NCBI RefSeq assembly: GCF_000156375.1
Contig: NZ_DS996359.1
Location: 713,797 to 777,796 of the forward strand
Direction of reading: 5' to 3'
Origin: Desulfovibrio piger ATCC 29098
Lineage (GTDB): Bacteria > Desulfobacterota > Desulfovibrionia > Desulfovibrionales > Desulfovibrionaceae
DNA: 64,000 bases
Made by a program: the position numbers and the translations under genes. This document shows positions 1 to 9,042 of the stretch, piece by piece; positions within the stretch are counted from its first letter, which is position 1, and each line of letters begins with the position of its first letter. The notes under the pieces were generated by a model. The model did no database searches. It was given only the letters and a program-made list of their open reading frames with translations, and was not told the DNA's origin.

Positions 1-1
1 G

Positions 2-31
2 AAACCCCTCCTCGCGTCAGCAGAGGGGTTC
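2..31 (-). terminator. Terminator of the hyf/ehr-like operon
   Basis: An 8-bp stem (AACCCCTC pairing with GAGGGGTT, loop about 12 nt) lies just past the stop codon of the leftward operon. On the minus strand the hairpin is followed by a short T run (TTTC) at the window edge, so only part of any U-tract is visible. Confidence 0.55.
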
Positions 32-52
32 CCCCTCCCCTCAATATCATTC

Positions 53-850
53 TTACAGCACGTCTTTTTCCGACTTCAGGCGCAGCAGGCCGTCGAGGAT
101 GCTCCAGGGGCTGGGCGGGCAGCCGGGCACGAAGAGCTGCACGTCGCACAGGGGCGGCAGACCGCCGCAGCATTCGTCGCTGTCGGCGAAAAGGCCGCCG
201 GAGATGGCACAGGAGCCCACGGCGATGGCGATGCGCGGCTCGGGCACGGCTGCCCAGGTGGCCAGCACGGCTTCGCGCATGTTGCGGCTCACGGGGCCGG
301 TGACCAGGATGCCGTCGGCATGGCGGGGCGAGGCCACGAAGTTGATGCCGAACTTGCCCAGGTCATAGACCAGGGTCCCCAGCACGTTGGTATCGGCCTC
401 ACAGGCGTTGCAGCCGGCGGCGCTGATCTCGCGCAGCTTGAGCGAGCGGGAGAACAGGCCGTTGCAGGCCTTGGGCTTGTGCAGGGGCCGGGGCCGGGCC
501 GTGACGATGAGGTCCTCACGGGCAAAGGCGGCCACGCGGTAGTCCCTGGTGAAACGGATCAGGCCCTCACCGCGTGCCGCGGTACAGGCACGGGCGCAGG
601 CTCCGCAGAACAGGCAGCGTCCCATGTCCAGGGCGATGCCGTCGGTCTCGCCGGCGGGGCCGGGCTCGGCGGGCGAGAGCTTGCGCAGGGCCCCGGTGGG
701 GCAGACGTCGAGGCAGGCGCGGCAGGAGCCGCAGTCCCCGGCCGCGATCTCGGGGCGTCCCATGTAGCGGGGCGAAAGGCCCGGCGCCTTGTGGGGGAAA
801 TCCAGCGTCCTGTATTTCTGGTGCAGGCGTTCCTTGAAGATGTCCAGCAT
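53..850 (-). CDS. Ferredoxin-NuoB fusion, small subunit of a hydrogenase-related complex (HyfH/HyfI-like)
   Basis: 265 aa, last gene of the operon. The N-terminal half is a 2x[4Fe-4S] ferredoxin (Cys40/43/46/50 and Cys79/82/85/89). The C-terminal half is a NuoB/HycG-like small subunit with the proximal-cluster cysteines visible as C147-x2-C150, C214 (GSC) and C244 (PGCPP). It would carry electrons from the ferredoxin clusters to a cluster next to the large subunit at the cytoplasmic face of the membrane arm. In E. coli Hyf the two domains are separate proteins (HyfH and HyfI); here they are fused. The ATG at 850 is chosen because an AGGAGG precedes it and it lies 14 nt after the large-subunit stop; a longer reading to 973 would run into that gene. 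Confidence 0.9.
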   Translation of the reverse strand: MLDIFKERLHQKYRTLDFPHKAPGLSPRYMGRPEIAAGDCGSCRACLDVCPTGALRKLSPAEPGPAGETDGIALDMGRCLFCGACARACTAARGEGLIRFTRDYRVAAFAREDLIVTARPRPLHKPKACNGLFSRSLKLREISAAGCNACEADTNVLGTLVYDLGKFGINFVASPRHADGILVTGPVSRNMREAVLATWAAVPEPRIAIAVGSCAISGGLFADSDECCGGLPPLCDVQLFVPGCPPSPWSILDGLLRLKSEKDVL

Positions 851-864
851 GTCAGTCCTCCTGC

Positions 865-2427
865 CTACAGGTCGTGGCCGCAATAGGAAAGGTTGAAGCT
901 CTTGTTGCAGAGCGGGAAGTCGGAGATCTGTTCGCCGCGCAGGGCCATTTCCAGACCGCTCCAGTTGTGCCACGAAGGATCATAGATCTTGTAGACGCCG
1001 AAGCGGCCTTCCGCATCCGTGACGGCCACATGACACAGCTCGCCGCGCCAGCCTTCCACCTGGGCCACGGCCAGCATGCCGCCGGGCAGGGCCTCGGGCA
1101 TGGGCGCACGCCAGAGGGCGGCATCGCTCTCGCCTTCGCGGAGCTTCTCCTCTTCGCCCAGACGGGCCAGATGCTGGAGGTCGGCTTCCACCAGGCGCAC
1201 GGAGTCGGCCACTTCCAGGCGGCGCACCGTGGCGCGGCCCAGCACGTCGCCGCCCTGGGCGGTGCGGATGTCGGTATCTTCCAGCGGCAGGCGGGAAAGG
1301 GGCGCATGGCGCCGGGCATCACGCGGCAGGCCGCAGGCACGCGCGGCCACGCCCACCATGCCGAAGTCCTCGGCGGTACGCAGGCTGACGCAGCCCGTGC
1401 CGGTCAGACGGTCCAGCACGCTGGGCGAGGCGAACATCACGTCCACGGCGCCCTTGACGTCACGCCAGCCCGCACGCAGGCGGTCCAGCAGGCCGCGGCA
1501 GGCAGCGGGATCCAGATCCCAGTTGACGCCGCCGGGGCAGACCAGGCCGCGCCCGAAGCGGTTGCCGCAGATCTCGGCGGTCATGTTGAGGAAGTCGCCG
1601 CGGATGCGGCCGTTCCAGGACGAGGTGGGCAAAAAGCCCGTATCGCCCGCGATGGCGCCCAGGTCGCCGGTATGGTTGGCCAGGCGTTCGAACTCCAGGC
1701 CCATGCGCCGCAGCAGCTGGGCACGCAGCGGCACGCTGACGCCCGCCAGACGTTCCAGCACCACGCTGTAGGCCGTGCAGTGGCCCACGCTGGTATCCCC
1801 CGCCACGCATTCCATGAGCGCGGCATCACGCAGGTGGGGGCCGCCGGCCAGCATCTTTTCCACGCCGCGGTGCTGGAAGCCCAGGCTGATCTCCAGATTG
1901 AGCACGTTCTCGCCGTAGCACTGGAAGCGGAAGTGGCCGGGCTCGATGATGCCCGCATGCACGGGGCCCACGGCCACTTCATGGACCTGGCCGCCTTCCA
2001 CGCGGTAGTGGTCGCACTGGGCCGGGCCGGGACGTTCCGCGCCCGAGGCGGGCGTGGTGTAGCGCACGGGCTTGAGCCAGGGGTGCCCCTCGGGGACGAT
2101 GCCCCAGGCCTCGTAGACCTCACGCTCGAAGCGCTGGAGCTGCGGGCATTCCTGGCTCATGGACGCATAGCGTTCCAGCGGCAGGCAGCGGGAGGCCCAC
2201 AGTTCCTGCTGCTGGTCATGGGCCATGACGCAGCACAGGCCGGCTGCGGCCGTATTGCCCGCCACCAGCGCCAGTTCGCCCTGGGCGTACAGGGCCCGGG
2301 GCAGGCCGAAGAAGGCCAGCACGCGCCAGCCGTGTGCCACCTGCGTCAGGATGGCGGCCCGCAGGGAGGCCGCGTCAAGACAGGGGATGTCGGCCAGTCT
2401 GGCCGGGGAAGCATAGGAAAAACGCAT
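865..2427 (-). CDS. NuoC-NuoD/HycE-like large subunit lacking NiFe cysteine pairs (Ehr-type)
   Basis: 520 aa. An N-terminal NuoC-like domain (about 1-130) is followed by a NuoD/HyfG-like large-subunit domain with the family landmarks GPVHAGIIEPGHFRF (154-168) and FQHRGVEKM (184-192). True group 4 hydrogenases bind NiFe through two CxxC pairs. At the first site this protein reads ECVAGDTSVGHC (single Cys207 and Cys217), and at the C-terminus PLCNKSFNLSYC (Cys507 and Cys516), so neither pair is present. That matches the energy-converting hydrogenase-related (Ehr) complexes rather than an active hydrogenase; the real substrate is unknown. Starts 3 nt after the hyfF-like stop with a GGAGG site. 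Confidence 0.88.
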   Translation of the reverse strand: MRFSYASPARLADIPCLDAASLRAAILTQVAHGWRVLAFFGLPRALYAQGELALVAGNTAAAGLCCVMAHDQQQELWASRCLPLERYASMSQECPQLQRFEREVYEAWGIVPEGHPWLKPVRYTTPASGAERPGPAQCDHYRVEGGQVHEVAVGPVHAGIIEPGHFRFQCYGENVLNLEISLGFQHRGVEKMLAGGPHLRDAALMECVAGDTSVGHCTAYSVVLERLAGVSVPLRAQLLRRMGLEFERLANHTGDLGAIAGDTGFLPTSSWNGRIRGDFLNMTAEICGNRFGRGLVCPGGVNWDLDPAACRGLLDRLRAGWRDVKGAVDVMFASPSVLDRLTGTGCVSLRTAEDFGMVGVAARACGLPRDARRHAPLSRLPLEDTDIRTAQGGDVLGRATVRRLEVADSVRLVEADLQHLARLGEEEKLREGESDAALWRAPMPEALPGGMLAVAQVEGWRGELCHVAVTDAEGRFGVYKIYDPSWHNWSGLEMALRGEQISDFPLCNKSFNLSYCGHDL

Positions 2428-2430
2428 GGT

Positions 2431-3966
2431 CTAGCCTCCAATGAGGGCCGCGCTGGCGCGCAGCAGCTTTTCGACGCCGTCGGGCATCCAGAAACCCAGC
2501 AGCAGCACGCACAGGCCCAGGGCCATGGGCGGCAGCACGCTCAGGGCGGACTCACGCGGGCATTCGGGCATGTCGGTGGGGCGGGTGCCCTGGAACATGC
2601 GCAGCACGGCCACGGACATGCCCACGAAGATGATGGCCAGGGCCAGCATGTACAGGGCGGCCACCAGCCACTGGCCCTGCTGCAGGATGCCCTTGAGGAT
2701 CAGGAACTCGCTGACGAACAGGCCGAACGGCGGCGAGCCCACGATGGCCAGGAAACCGCCCATCCACAGGGCGCCGGTGACGGGCATGGTCCAGCGCAGG
2801 CCGTGCACGTCGTAGCTGGAATAGGTGTGGTAGCGGGCCAGGATGTTGCCGGCCAGCAGGAAGAGCATGCACTTGGTCAGCGAATGGCACATGGCGTGCA
2901 GCATGCCGCCGAAGGCCGCAGCGCCGCCCAGGCCCACGGCCAGGGCCAGGATGCCCATGTGCTCCACGCTGGAGTAGGCCAGCATGCGCTTGTAGTGGCC
3001 CTGTCCCACGATGAAGATGGCGGCCACGAACATGGAGACCAGGCCGAAGAAGACCAGCAGCGTGCCGCTGAAGCCGCCCAGGCCCGCGCCCAGCATGATC
3101 TGGTGCCCGCGCAGGATGCCCAGGAAGGCACAGTTGAGCAGGGCGCCGGACAGCAGGGCCGAGACCAGCGAGGGGGCCTGGCTGTGGGCGTCGGGCAGCC
3201 AGTTGTGCAGGGGTGCCAGGCCCATCTTGGTGCCGTAGCCCACCAGCAGGAAGATGAAGGCCGCCTTGAGCCAGGGCAGATAGGTGGCCGCGCTCTGGGG
3301 CGCATCCAGCACGGCCAGGGCTTCGGCGCGCTGCTGGGCCAGATGGCGGAAGGCCTCCACCTGGTCCATGCTCTCCACCGGCGGCACGCCGGGCTCGTAG
3401 AAAGCCACGGAAAGCAGGATGTTGCCCAGCAGGGCCAGGGCGATACCCACGGAACAGATGATGAGGTACTTCCAGGTGGCTTCCAGCGACTGCTTGTGGC
3501 GGTGGAAGTAGATCAGGGGCGCGCTGGACAGGGTGGTGATCTCGATGCCCACCCACAGGGCGCCCAGATGGCGCGTGGTGGTGACCAGCGTCATGGCCGA
3601 GAGGAAGAAGCACAGGCAGGCCGTGAAGCGGCGTTCCGGGGCATTAGTGAAGGCCCGGCCGTCCAGGATGCTGGTGCGTTCGGTGATCAGGGCCTCGTCG
3701 CGCAGGTAGCCCACGCCGTAGACCGAGGCCACCAGAAAGAGCACGCTGGCCAGCACGAGGAAGAGCGTGCCCAGCGCGTCAGGCGCCAGCAGACCGGCCA
3801 GGGCCTGCGGATGCAGGCCGCCGCTCACATCGGCGGCCAGTTTGACGGAAAGGGCCGTGTGCAGCACGGCCGTGAGCAAGAGCAGGCCGCGGCAGACGGT
3901 GGTATTGCCCAGCAGCAGCATGAGCAGTCCGGCGCACAGGGGCGCAAACAGCAGACATTCCAGCAT
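2431..3966 (-). CDS. Proton-pumping membrane subunit, HyfF/NuoN-like
   Basis: 511 aa, hydrophobic throughout, with a Proton_antipo_M-type core (LLVGYGTKMGLAPLHNWLPD, then SALLSGALLNCAFLGILR). The conserved Lys and His of antiporter-like subunits sit in the segment GTKMGLAPLHNWLPDAHSQA. It is one of two such subunits in the operon and should translocate ions across the inner membrane when the peripheral arm is active. Ten nucleotides separate it from the upstream hyfE-like gene and three from the large subunit. Confidence 0.9.
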   Translation of the reverse strand: MLECLLFAPLCAGLLMLLLGNTTVCRGLLLLTAVLHTALSVKLAADVSGGLHPQALAGLLAPDALGTLFLVLASVLFLVASVYGVGYLRDEALITERTSILDGRAFTNAPERRFTACLCFFLSAMTLVTTTRHLGALWVGIEITTLSSAPLIYFHRHKQSLEATWKYLIICSVGIALALLGNILLSVAFYEPGVPPVESMDQVEAFRHLAQQRAEALAVLDAPQSAATYLPWLKAAFIFLLVGYGTKMGLAPLHNWLPDAHSQAPSLVSALLSGALLNCAFLGILRGHQIMLGAGLGGFSGTLLVFFGLVSMFVAAIFIVGQGHYKRMLAYSSVEHMGILALAVGLGGAAAFGGMLHAMCHSLTKCMLFLLAGNILARYHTYSSYDVHGLRWTMPVTGALWMGGFLAIVGSPPFGLFVSEFLILKGILQQGQWLVAALYMLALAIIFVGMSVAVLRMFQGTRPTDMPECPRESALSVLPPMALGLCVLLLGFWMPDGVEKLLRASAALIGG

Positions 3967-3975
3967 GGTCGCCCC

Positions 3976-4596
3976 CTAGTCGCGCAGGTCGTGGAAGCCC
4001 ACGTCGATGGATTCGAACGTGTGGCTGATGTGGTTGATGGCGATGCCCATGACGAAGACCGCCACGAAGATATCCAGCAGCAGGGTCAGCTCGAACCAGA
4101 CGGCACCGGCCGTCATGAGCGGGATGCCCAGCAGGAAGATGCCGTTTTCGGCCACCAGATAGCCCATGACCTGCGAGAGCGCCGTGGCGCGGCCCACCAC
4201 CAGCAGGAGGCCGCAGAACAGCGTGGTCAGGCCGGCGGGCAGGAGCAGGGGCGGGAAGAGGCCGGGCGTCATGGGCAGGCGGCCTTCCAGCCAGAGCGAG
4301 AAGACCAGGCAGGCCAGGCCGGTGAGCACGGCCAGGCCAAAGCCCAGACGGGGCTTGATGTGCGGGTCGGCACCGATCTGGCGGCGGGTGCGGTGCAGCA
4401 GCCAGGGCAGCAGGCCGCCCTTGATGAGCAGCACGGCCACGGCCAGCAGGGCATGGTCATGCATGAGCAGCAGGCCGCCCAGCAGGATGCCCTGCGCGGT
4501 CACCAGATTGATGAGCGTGCGCAGGCGGCCCATGCCCAGCAGGGCCAGGTTGTTGAGCGTCAGCAGGAAGAGGAAGAACTGGAAAAGAGCGCTCAT
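3976..4596 (-). CDS. Hydrogenase-4 component E-like membrane subunit (HyfE)
   Basis: 206 aa of nearly continuous transmembrane helices, with the HyfE-like pattern: an N-terminal helix pair, LINLVTAQGILLGGLLLMH, and a C-terminal region reading AENGIFLLGIPLM. HyfE resembles NuoK with extra helices and joins the antiporter-like subunits to the rest of the membrane arm. Starts at ATG 4596 preceded by GAGGT; it begins 3 nt after the NuoH-like stop, suggesting translational coupling. Confidence 0.87.
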   Translation of the reverse strand: MSALFQFFLFLLTLNNLALLGMGRLRTLINLVTAQGILLGGLLLMHDHALLAVAVLLIKGGLLPWLLHRTRRQIGADPHIKPRLGFGLAVLTGLACLVFSLWLEGRLPMTPGLFPPLLLPAGLTTLFCGLLLVVGRATALSQVMGYLVAENGIFLLGIPLMTAGAVWFELTLLLDIFVAVFVMGIAINHISHTFESIDVGFHDLRD

Positions 4597-4599
4597 GAT

Positions 4600-5532
4600 T
4601 TACCTCACCTGGGTCAGGATCAGGGCCAGGGCCGAAAGCACGGCCGCGCCGCCCAGCAGCACGGGCACCTTCTGCATGCGCAGACGGGCCATGACGGATT
4701 CCACGATGCCCACCAGCACGGCCACGGCAAAGATGCAGGCCAGCCAGCACAGGCTCTGCTGCCACAGGGGCAGGTCGGGCACCAGGATGCCCGCGGGCAG
4801 GGCCGCGAAGAACCACAGCTTGAGGGCCGCGCCGTACTCGATGAAGGAGAGGCTGGGGCCGGAGTGGTCCAGGATCATGACCTCGTGGATCATGGTCAGC
4901 TCCAGATGGGTGGTGGGGTCATCCACGGGGATGCGGCTGTTCTCCACCAGCAGCAGTACGAAGAAGACCACCGGCACCAGCAGCAGTTCGGCGCGTCCCA
5001 GCAGCCATTCGTGGGCCGGGCGGCCGCCCAGCATGCCGGAAAGGGAAAGCGCATCGTGCATGCCCAGGGTGGAACCCACGCCCACCAGGGTCAGCAGGCA
5101 GAGGAAGAGCACCGGCTCGGACAGGGCCGAGAAGGCGGCCTCGCGGCTGGCGCCCATGCCTTCAAAGGACGAACCGGTATCCAGGGCGGCCAGCATGGTC
5201 AAAAAGCGGCCCAGGCCCAGCAGGTAGGCGGCCAGCAAAAAGTCGCCGGAAAAACGCAGCGGCGAGGCCATGCCCCCCAGGGGCAGCAGGGCCAGGGCGC
5301 AGAGCACCGTGGCCAGGCCCACCACCGGGCCCAGCGTGAAGACGGGCGTGGTCACCTGGCTGATGACCTCGCCCTTGCGCAGGCCCTTGAAGATGTCGAA
5401 GTACAATTGCAGCACAGGCTTGCCGTGCCTGCCTGCCACCTTGGCCTTGATACGGGCTATGATGCCCGGCAGCAGCGGCGCCAGCAGCAGGGCCAGCGCA
5501 TACTGGAAACAGTAGAAGGCGAGATCGCTCAT
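4600..5532 (-). CDS. NuoH/HyfC-like membrane anchor subunit
   Basis: 310 aa. The cytoplasmic loop GKPVLQLYFDIFKGLRKGEV and the acidic pair in LLLVENSRIPVDDPTTHLEL are the hallmarks of NuoH/HyfC/EchB, the subunit that connects the peripheral arm to the proton channels. The start is the ATG at 5532, which overlaps the stop of the upstream NuoL-like gene as ATGA; the frame is open further upstream to 5622 but that stretch lies inside the neighbour and does not look like protein of this family. Confidence 0.9.
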   Translation of the reverse strand: MSDLAFYCFQYALALLLAPLLPGIIARIKAKVAGRHGKPVLQLYFDIFKGLRKGEVISQVTTPVFTLGPVVGLATVLCALALLPLGGMASPLRFSGDFLLAAYLLGLGRFLTMLAALDTGSSFEGMGASREAAFSALSEPVLFLCLLTLVGVGSTLGMHDALSLSGMLGGRPAHEWLLGRAELLLVPVVFFVLLLVENSRIPVDDPTTHLELTMIHEVMILDHSGPSLSFIEYGAALKLWFFAALPAGILVPDLPLWQQSLCWLACIFAVAVLVGIVESVMARLRMQKVPVLLGGAAVLSALALILTQVR

Positions 5533-7541
5533 GCGTGCAGCCCCCAGGCCAGCAACGCCACCAGCGTGGCGAGGATGTAAAGGATATAGAGATGGATCTT
5601 GCCGTGTTGCAGGATCTTGCACATGTTGCAGAGCTTTTCCACGCCTTCGAACAGCGGCGTGAACAGGCCCGTACGCAGACGGTCAGGGGCGGAGATGGCC
5701 ACCGAAGCCTTGCCGGGGAAGTAGCGGCCGTCCAGCTCCTGATGCACCTTCAGGCCCATGGCGCCGCCGAAGATGCGGCCCAGCGGCTCGGAGAAGGAGG
5801 CGTCCGTGTACTGCACGCGCGGGGTCCCGTACTGGTAGCCGCAGCCCCAGGTCTCTTCACGGCGCAGGCGGCCGGCGATGCAGGCCTTACGCAGCAGCCA
5901 CAGGGCGGCCACCAGGGCCAGCAGCACCATGCCCACCAGCGAGACCGTGCCCAGCATGTCGGCCACGCGCAGCATGACCTGCTGTCCGGCCACCGGATCG
6001 GGCAGGGGCGCGTTGACCGTGCTGATGAGCCAGCGGAAGCAGTGGCCGGAAGCCAGGCCGCCGGCCACGCAGAGGAAGGCCGGGATGGCCAGGGGCCAGA
6101 GATCGCGGGGACGGGGGCGGTGGGCCTCTTCCACACAGCGGCTGCGCGGCGCGCCCAGGAAGGTGATGCCGTAGGCCTTGGCATAGGTGGCGGCGGCCAG
6201 ACCGGAGACCAGGCCCAGCACCACCAGCGCCATGAGCAGGCCCAGCTGCTGTTCCACGCCGGGCAGGCTGGAACCGTCCAGCAGGGAAAGGGCCAGCACG
6301 AACTCGCCGGCAAAACCGTTGAAGGGCGGGAAGCAGGCGATGGAGACCGCGCCGATGCCGAAGGCGGCGCCCACCAGGGGCATGCGCTGTTGCAGGCCGC
6401 CCAGCAGCTCCATGCGCACGGTGCCGGTGGCGTGCAGCACCTCACCGGCGGTGAGGAAGAGCAGGCCCTTGAAGGCCGAGTGGTTGAGCATGTGGAACAT
6501 GGCGCCGGCCAGGCCCAGGGTGCCGATCCAGCTGTTGCCGCTGTGGCTGCCGATGAGCCAGGCGCCCACGCCCATGAGCATGAGGCCCATGTTCTCCACG
6601 CTGGAGTAGGCCAGCAGGCGCTTGAGGTTGCTTTGGGCCAGGGCCTTGAGGATGCCCATCAGCGCCGTGCCCAGCCCCAGGAACAGGGTCAGCCAGCCCC
6701 ACCAGGCCGGGGCGGCGCTGAGGGGGGCCACGAATTCGCAGCTGCGGATGATGCCGTACAGACCGGCGTTGATCATGGCGCCGGAGAGCAGGGCCGAGAT
6801 GTGGCTGGGCGCGGCCGGGTGGGCCTCGGGCAGCCAGACGTGCATGGGCGCGATACCGGCCTTGGCGCCAAAGCCCAGCAGGGACAGCACGAACAGGACC
6901 GAGGCCAGCGGCACCACGGGGCCTTCCTTGAGGGCCAGGACGGCAAAGGCCGTGTCGCCCGCGTTCTGCCAGAGCAGGCCGAAGAAGGCCAGCAGCAGGA
7001 CGGCGCCCAGGTGGGCGGCCACCAGATAGACCCACGAGGCGTCACGCACGTTGCGGTCGCTGTCGTTGAAGTCGATGAGGAAGAAGGGCGACAGGGACAT
7101 GACTTCCCAGGCCAGCAGGAAGAGCACGGCGTCGCGGGCCATCATGACCACGGCCATGCCCAGCACCAGCAGCAGATAGAAGAGCCAGTGGGCGGCCAGG
7201 TTATGCTCGCTGGCGCGGGTGTGGCGCAGCGAGATGCCCCCGGCACAGGCACAGACGAAGCCCAGACCGAAGACCGGCAGCAGGAAGACGCGGGAAAGGG
7301 CGTCCAGCCCCAGACTCAGACTGCCCACGGGCAGGCCCCAGGCCTGGGTCCACAGCAGGCTGCCCGTCCAGCTGTCCGTGAACAGGCCCGCCATGCCCAG
7401 GGCGCAGCCGCAGGCGGCCCCCAGAGGACCGAACAAATCGGCCAGCCGGGTCGTGGCGGGCGTGGGGCGGGCAAAAGCCAGCAGCCCCAGACCGGCGGCA
7501 CTGACCGCCAGTACACACAGAGCCAGTAAAATCAAAAACAT
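5529..7541 (-). CDS. NuoL/HyfB-like proton-pumping membrane subunit
   Basis: 670 aa, first gene of the operon. It has about 14-16 predicted membrane helices and the antiporter core (FLLAWEVMSLSPFFLI, then GFGAKAGIAPMHVWLPEAHP, SHISALLSGAMINAGLYGII). It would form the distal ion-translocating module. ATG 7541 is preferred over the in-frame GTG at 7547 because GGAG sits 7 nt before the ATG but only 1 nt before the GTG. The following gene overlaps by 4 nt. Gene order is B-C-E-F-G-HI; no separate HyfA or HyfD and no hyp maturation genes are nearby. Confidence 0.9.
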   Translation of the reverse strand: MFLILLALCVLAVSAAGLGLLAFARPTPATTRLADLFGPLGAACGCALGMAGLFTDSWTGSLLWTQAWGLPVGSLSLGLDALSRVFLLPVFGLGFVCACAGGISLRHTRASEHNLAAHWLFYLLLVLGMAVVMMARDAVLFLLAWEVMSLSPFFLIDFNDSDRNVRDASWVYLVAAHLGAVLLLAFFGLLWQNAGDTAFAVLALKEGPVVPLASVLFVLSLLGFGAKAGIAPMHVWLPEAHPAAPSHISALLSGAMINAGLYGIIRSCEFVAPLSAAPAWWGWLTLFLGLGTALMGILKALAQSNLKRLLAYSSVENMGLMLMGVGAWLIGSHSGNSWIGTLGLAGAMFHMLNHSAFKGLLFLTAGEVLHATGTVRMELLGGLQQRMPLVGAAFGIGAVSIACFPPFNGFAGEFVLALSLLDGSSLPGVEQQLGLLMALVVLGLVSGLAAATYAKAYGITFLGAPRSRCVEEAHRPRPRDLWPLAIPAFLCVAGGLASGHCFRWLISTVNAPLPDPVAGQQVMLRVADMLGTVSLVGMVLLALVAALWLLRKACIAGRLRREETWGCGYQYGTPRVQYTDASFSEPLGRIFGGAMGLKVHQELDGRYFPGKASVAISAPDRLRTGLFTPLFEGVEKLCNMCKILQHGKIHLYILYILATLVALLAWGLHA

Positions 7542-7867
7542 GAGCACACTCCGACATTCAGACCGTCAAAGTACACGATGCGGCCCTGCCATGGGCAGGA
7601 CCGCATCTGTGGAAACTTTTCTGGCGGCATGGTCCGAGCGCTCCTTCCCCGGAGACTTGCAGCGCCCATGCCGGACGGACAGACGGACTCCCTGTCCGTC
7701 AAGGGTTGTGGTTGCGCGTCCGTACCGGCCGGTACGGATCCCCCCTGCGTCGCCTTCCCCGGGCGGCGCATCCATATATGAGTTCGACCGGAGCGGGGGC
7801 GGCGGCGCACTGCCCGCCCAAAGGCGGCTTTGCGCTCGTCGGCATCCCCTGCTCCGGACACGGACAT
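7542..7867. other. Gene-free region with three inverted repeats upstream of the hyf/ehr-like operon
   Basis: No convincing ORF. It holds a near-perfect hairpin at 7578-7606 (GATGCGG...CCGCATC arms), a 9-bp stem at 7674-7700 (GACGGACAG / CTGTCCGTC), and a perfect 20-bp palindrome at 7719-7738 (TCCGTACCGGCCGGTACGGA). None is followed by a clear U-tract, so these look more like operators or leader structures than terminators. The first hairpin would lie in the 5' leader of the leftward operon. Confidence 0.5.
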
Positions 7868-8824
7868 CTAGGCCAGACCTTTGCGGATCTGTTCGTCGAA
7901 ATAGGCGATGGTCTTTTTCAGACCTTCTTCCAGCTGGACCTTGGGCTCCCAGCCCAGGACCTCGCGGGCCAGACTGATGTCGGGACGGCGCTGTTTGGGG
8001 TCGTCGCCGGGCAGGGGCTCGCAGATCAGCTTGGAGCTGCTGTTGGTGAGCGCGATGACCTTTTCGGCCAGTTCGCGGATGGTGAACTCGCCGGGGTTGC
8101 CCATGTTCACGGGGCCGGTGAAGTCGTCGGGCGTGGCCATGAGGCGGCACATGCATTCCACCAGGTCATCCACATAGCAGAAGGAGCGGGTCTGACTGCC
8201 GTCGCCGTAGATGGTGATGGGCTCGCCCTTCAGGGCCTGCACGATGAAGTTGGAGACCACGCGGCCGTCGTTGGGATGCATCTTGGGGCCGTAGGTATTG
8301 AAGATGCGGCCCACCTTGATGTTCACGTTGTTCTGGCGGCGGTAGGAGAAGAACAGGGCCTCGGCGCAGCGCTTGCCTTCGTCATAGCAGGAGCGGATGC
8401 CGTTGGGGTTCACATGGCCCCAGTAGCTCTCGGGCTGCGGATGCACATCGGGGTCGCCGTAGACCTCGCTGGTGGAGGCCTGGAAGATGCGCGCCTTCAG
8501 GCGCTTGGCCAGGCCCAGCATGTTGATGGCGCCGTGGACGCAGGTCTTGATGGTCTGCACGGGGTCGTGCTGGTAGTGGACGGGCGAGGCCGGACAGGCC
8601 AGGTTGTAGATCTCGTCCACTTCCACGAACAGGGGGAAGGTCACGTCATGGCGCAGCAGCTCGAAGCGCTTGTTGTCCATGAGCTCTTCCACATTGGAGC
8701 GGGCACTGGAAAAGAAATTGTCCACGCACAGGACTTCGTGCCCCTCGTCCAGCAGACGCGCGCACAGATGCGAGCCCAGAAAACCCGAACCACCAGTGAC
8801 AAGAACCCGTTTTCGCAAATGCAT
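7868..8824 (-). CDS. UDP-glucuronate decarboxylase / NAD-dependent sugar epimerase family
   Basis: 318 aa, the full length expected for bacterial UDP-xylose synthase-type short-chain dehydrogenases. The NAD-binding glycine motif is TGGSGFLG (10-17) and the catalytic YxxxK is seen in SCYDEGKR. The segments [19 protein letters not shown] and [10 protein letters not shown] are typical of UDP-glucuronate decarboxylases (UXS), which make UDP-xylose for surface polysaccharides. A GAGAGG precedes the ATG at 8824. It stands alone between the hyf/ehr-like operon and a rightward tatD gene. Confidence 0.88.
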   Translation of the reverse strand: MHLRKRVLVTGGSGFLGSHLCARLLDEGHEVLCVDNFFSSARSNVEELMDNKRFELLRHDVTFPLFVEVDEIYNLACPASPVHYQHDPVQTIKTCVHGAINMLGLAKRLKARIFQASTSEVYGDPDVHPQPESYWGHVNPNGIRSCYDEGKRCAEALFFSYRRQNNVNIKVGRIFNTYGPKMHPNDGRVVSNFIVQALKGEPITIYGDGSQTRSFCYVDDLVECMCRLMATPDDFTGPVNMGNPGEFTIRELAEKVIALTNSSSKLICEPLPGDDPKQRRPDISLAREVLGWEPKVQLEEGLKKTIAYFDEQIRKGLA

Positions 8825-9042
8825 GATAGCCTCTCAACGTAAAATGACAATAGGCGCAGAGAGTGTACGCCCTTGTCCCGGGACTGGCAATGCCTGAAAC
8901 GGGGCTTTTTCGCGGCAGGGCAGGGGCTTGCGTCCCGCGGCCGCCCCTGCTAGAAGCCATGCCAGACGGGCGCCCGGCCGGGGATGGGCGGTGTCCGTCC
9001 CCGGGGCAGCGTTGCCCGCATCCTCTCCATCCCGGATCCGTC

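Noticed and set aside
874-5580. A 1568-residue plus-strand open frame antisense to the hyf/ehr-like operon
   Set aside because: It is the shadow of GC-rich genes on the other strand: low-complexity Gln/Ala/Gly/His content, no domains, and full overlap with six recognised genes.
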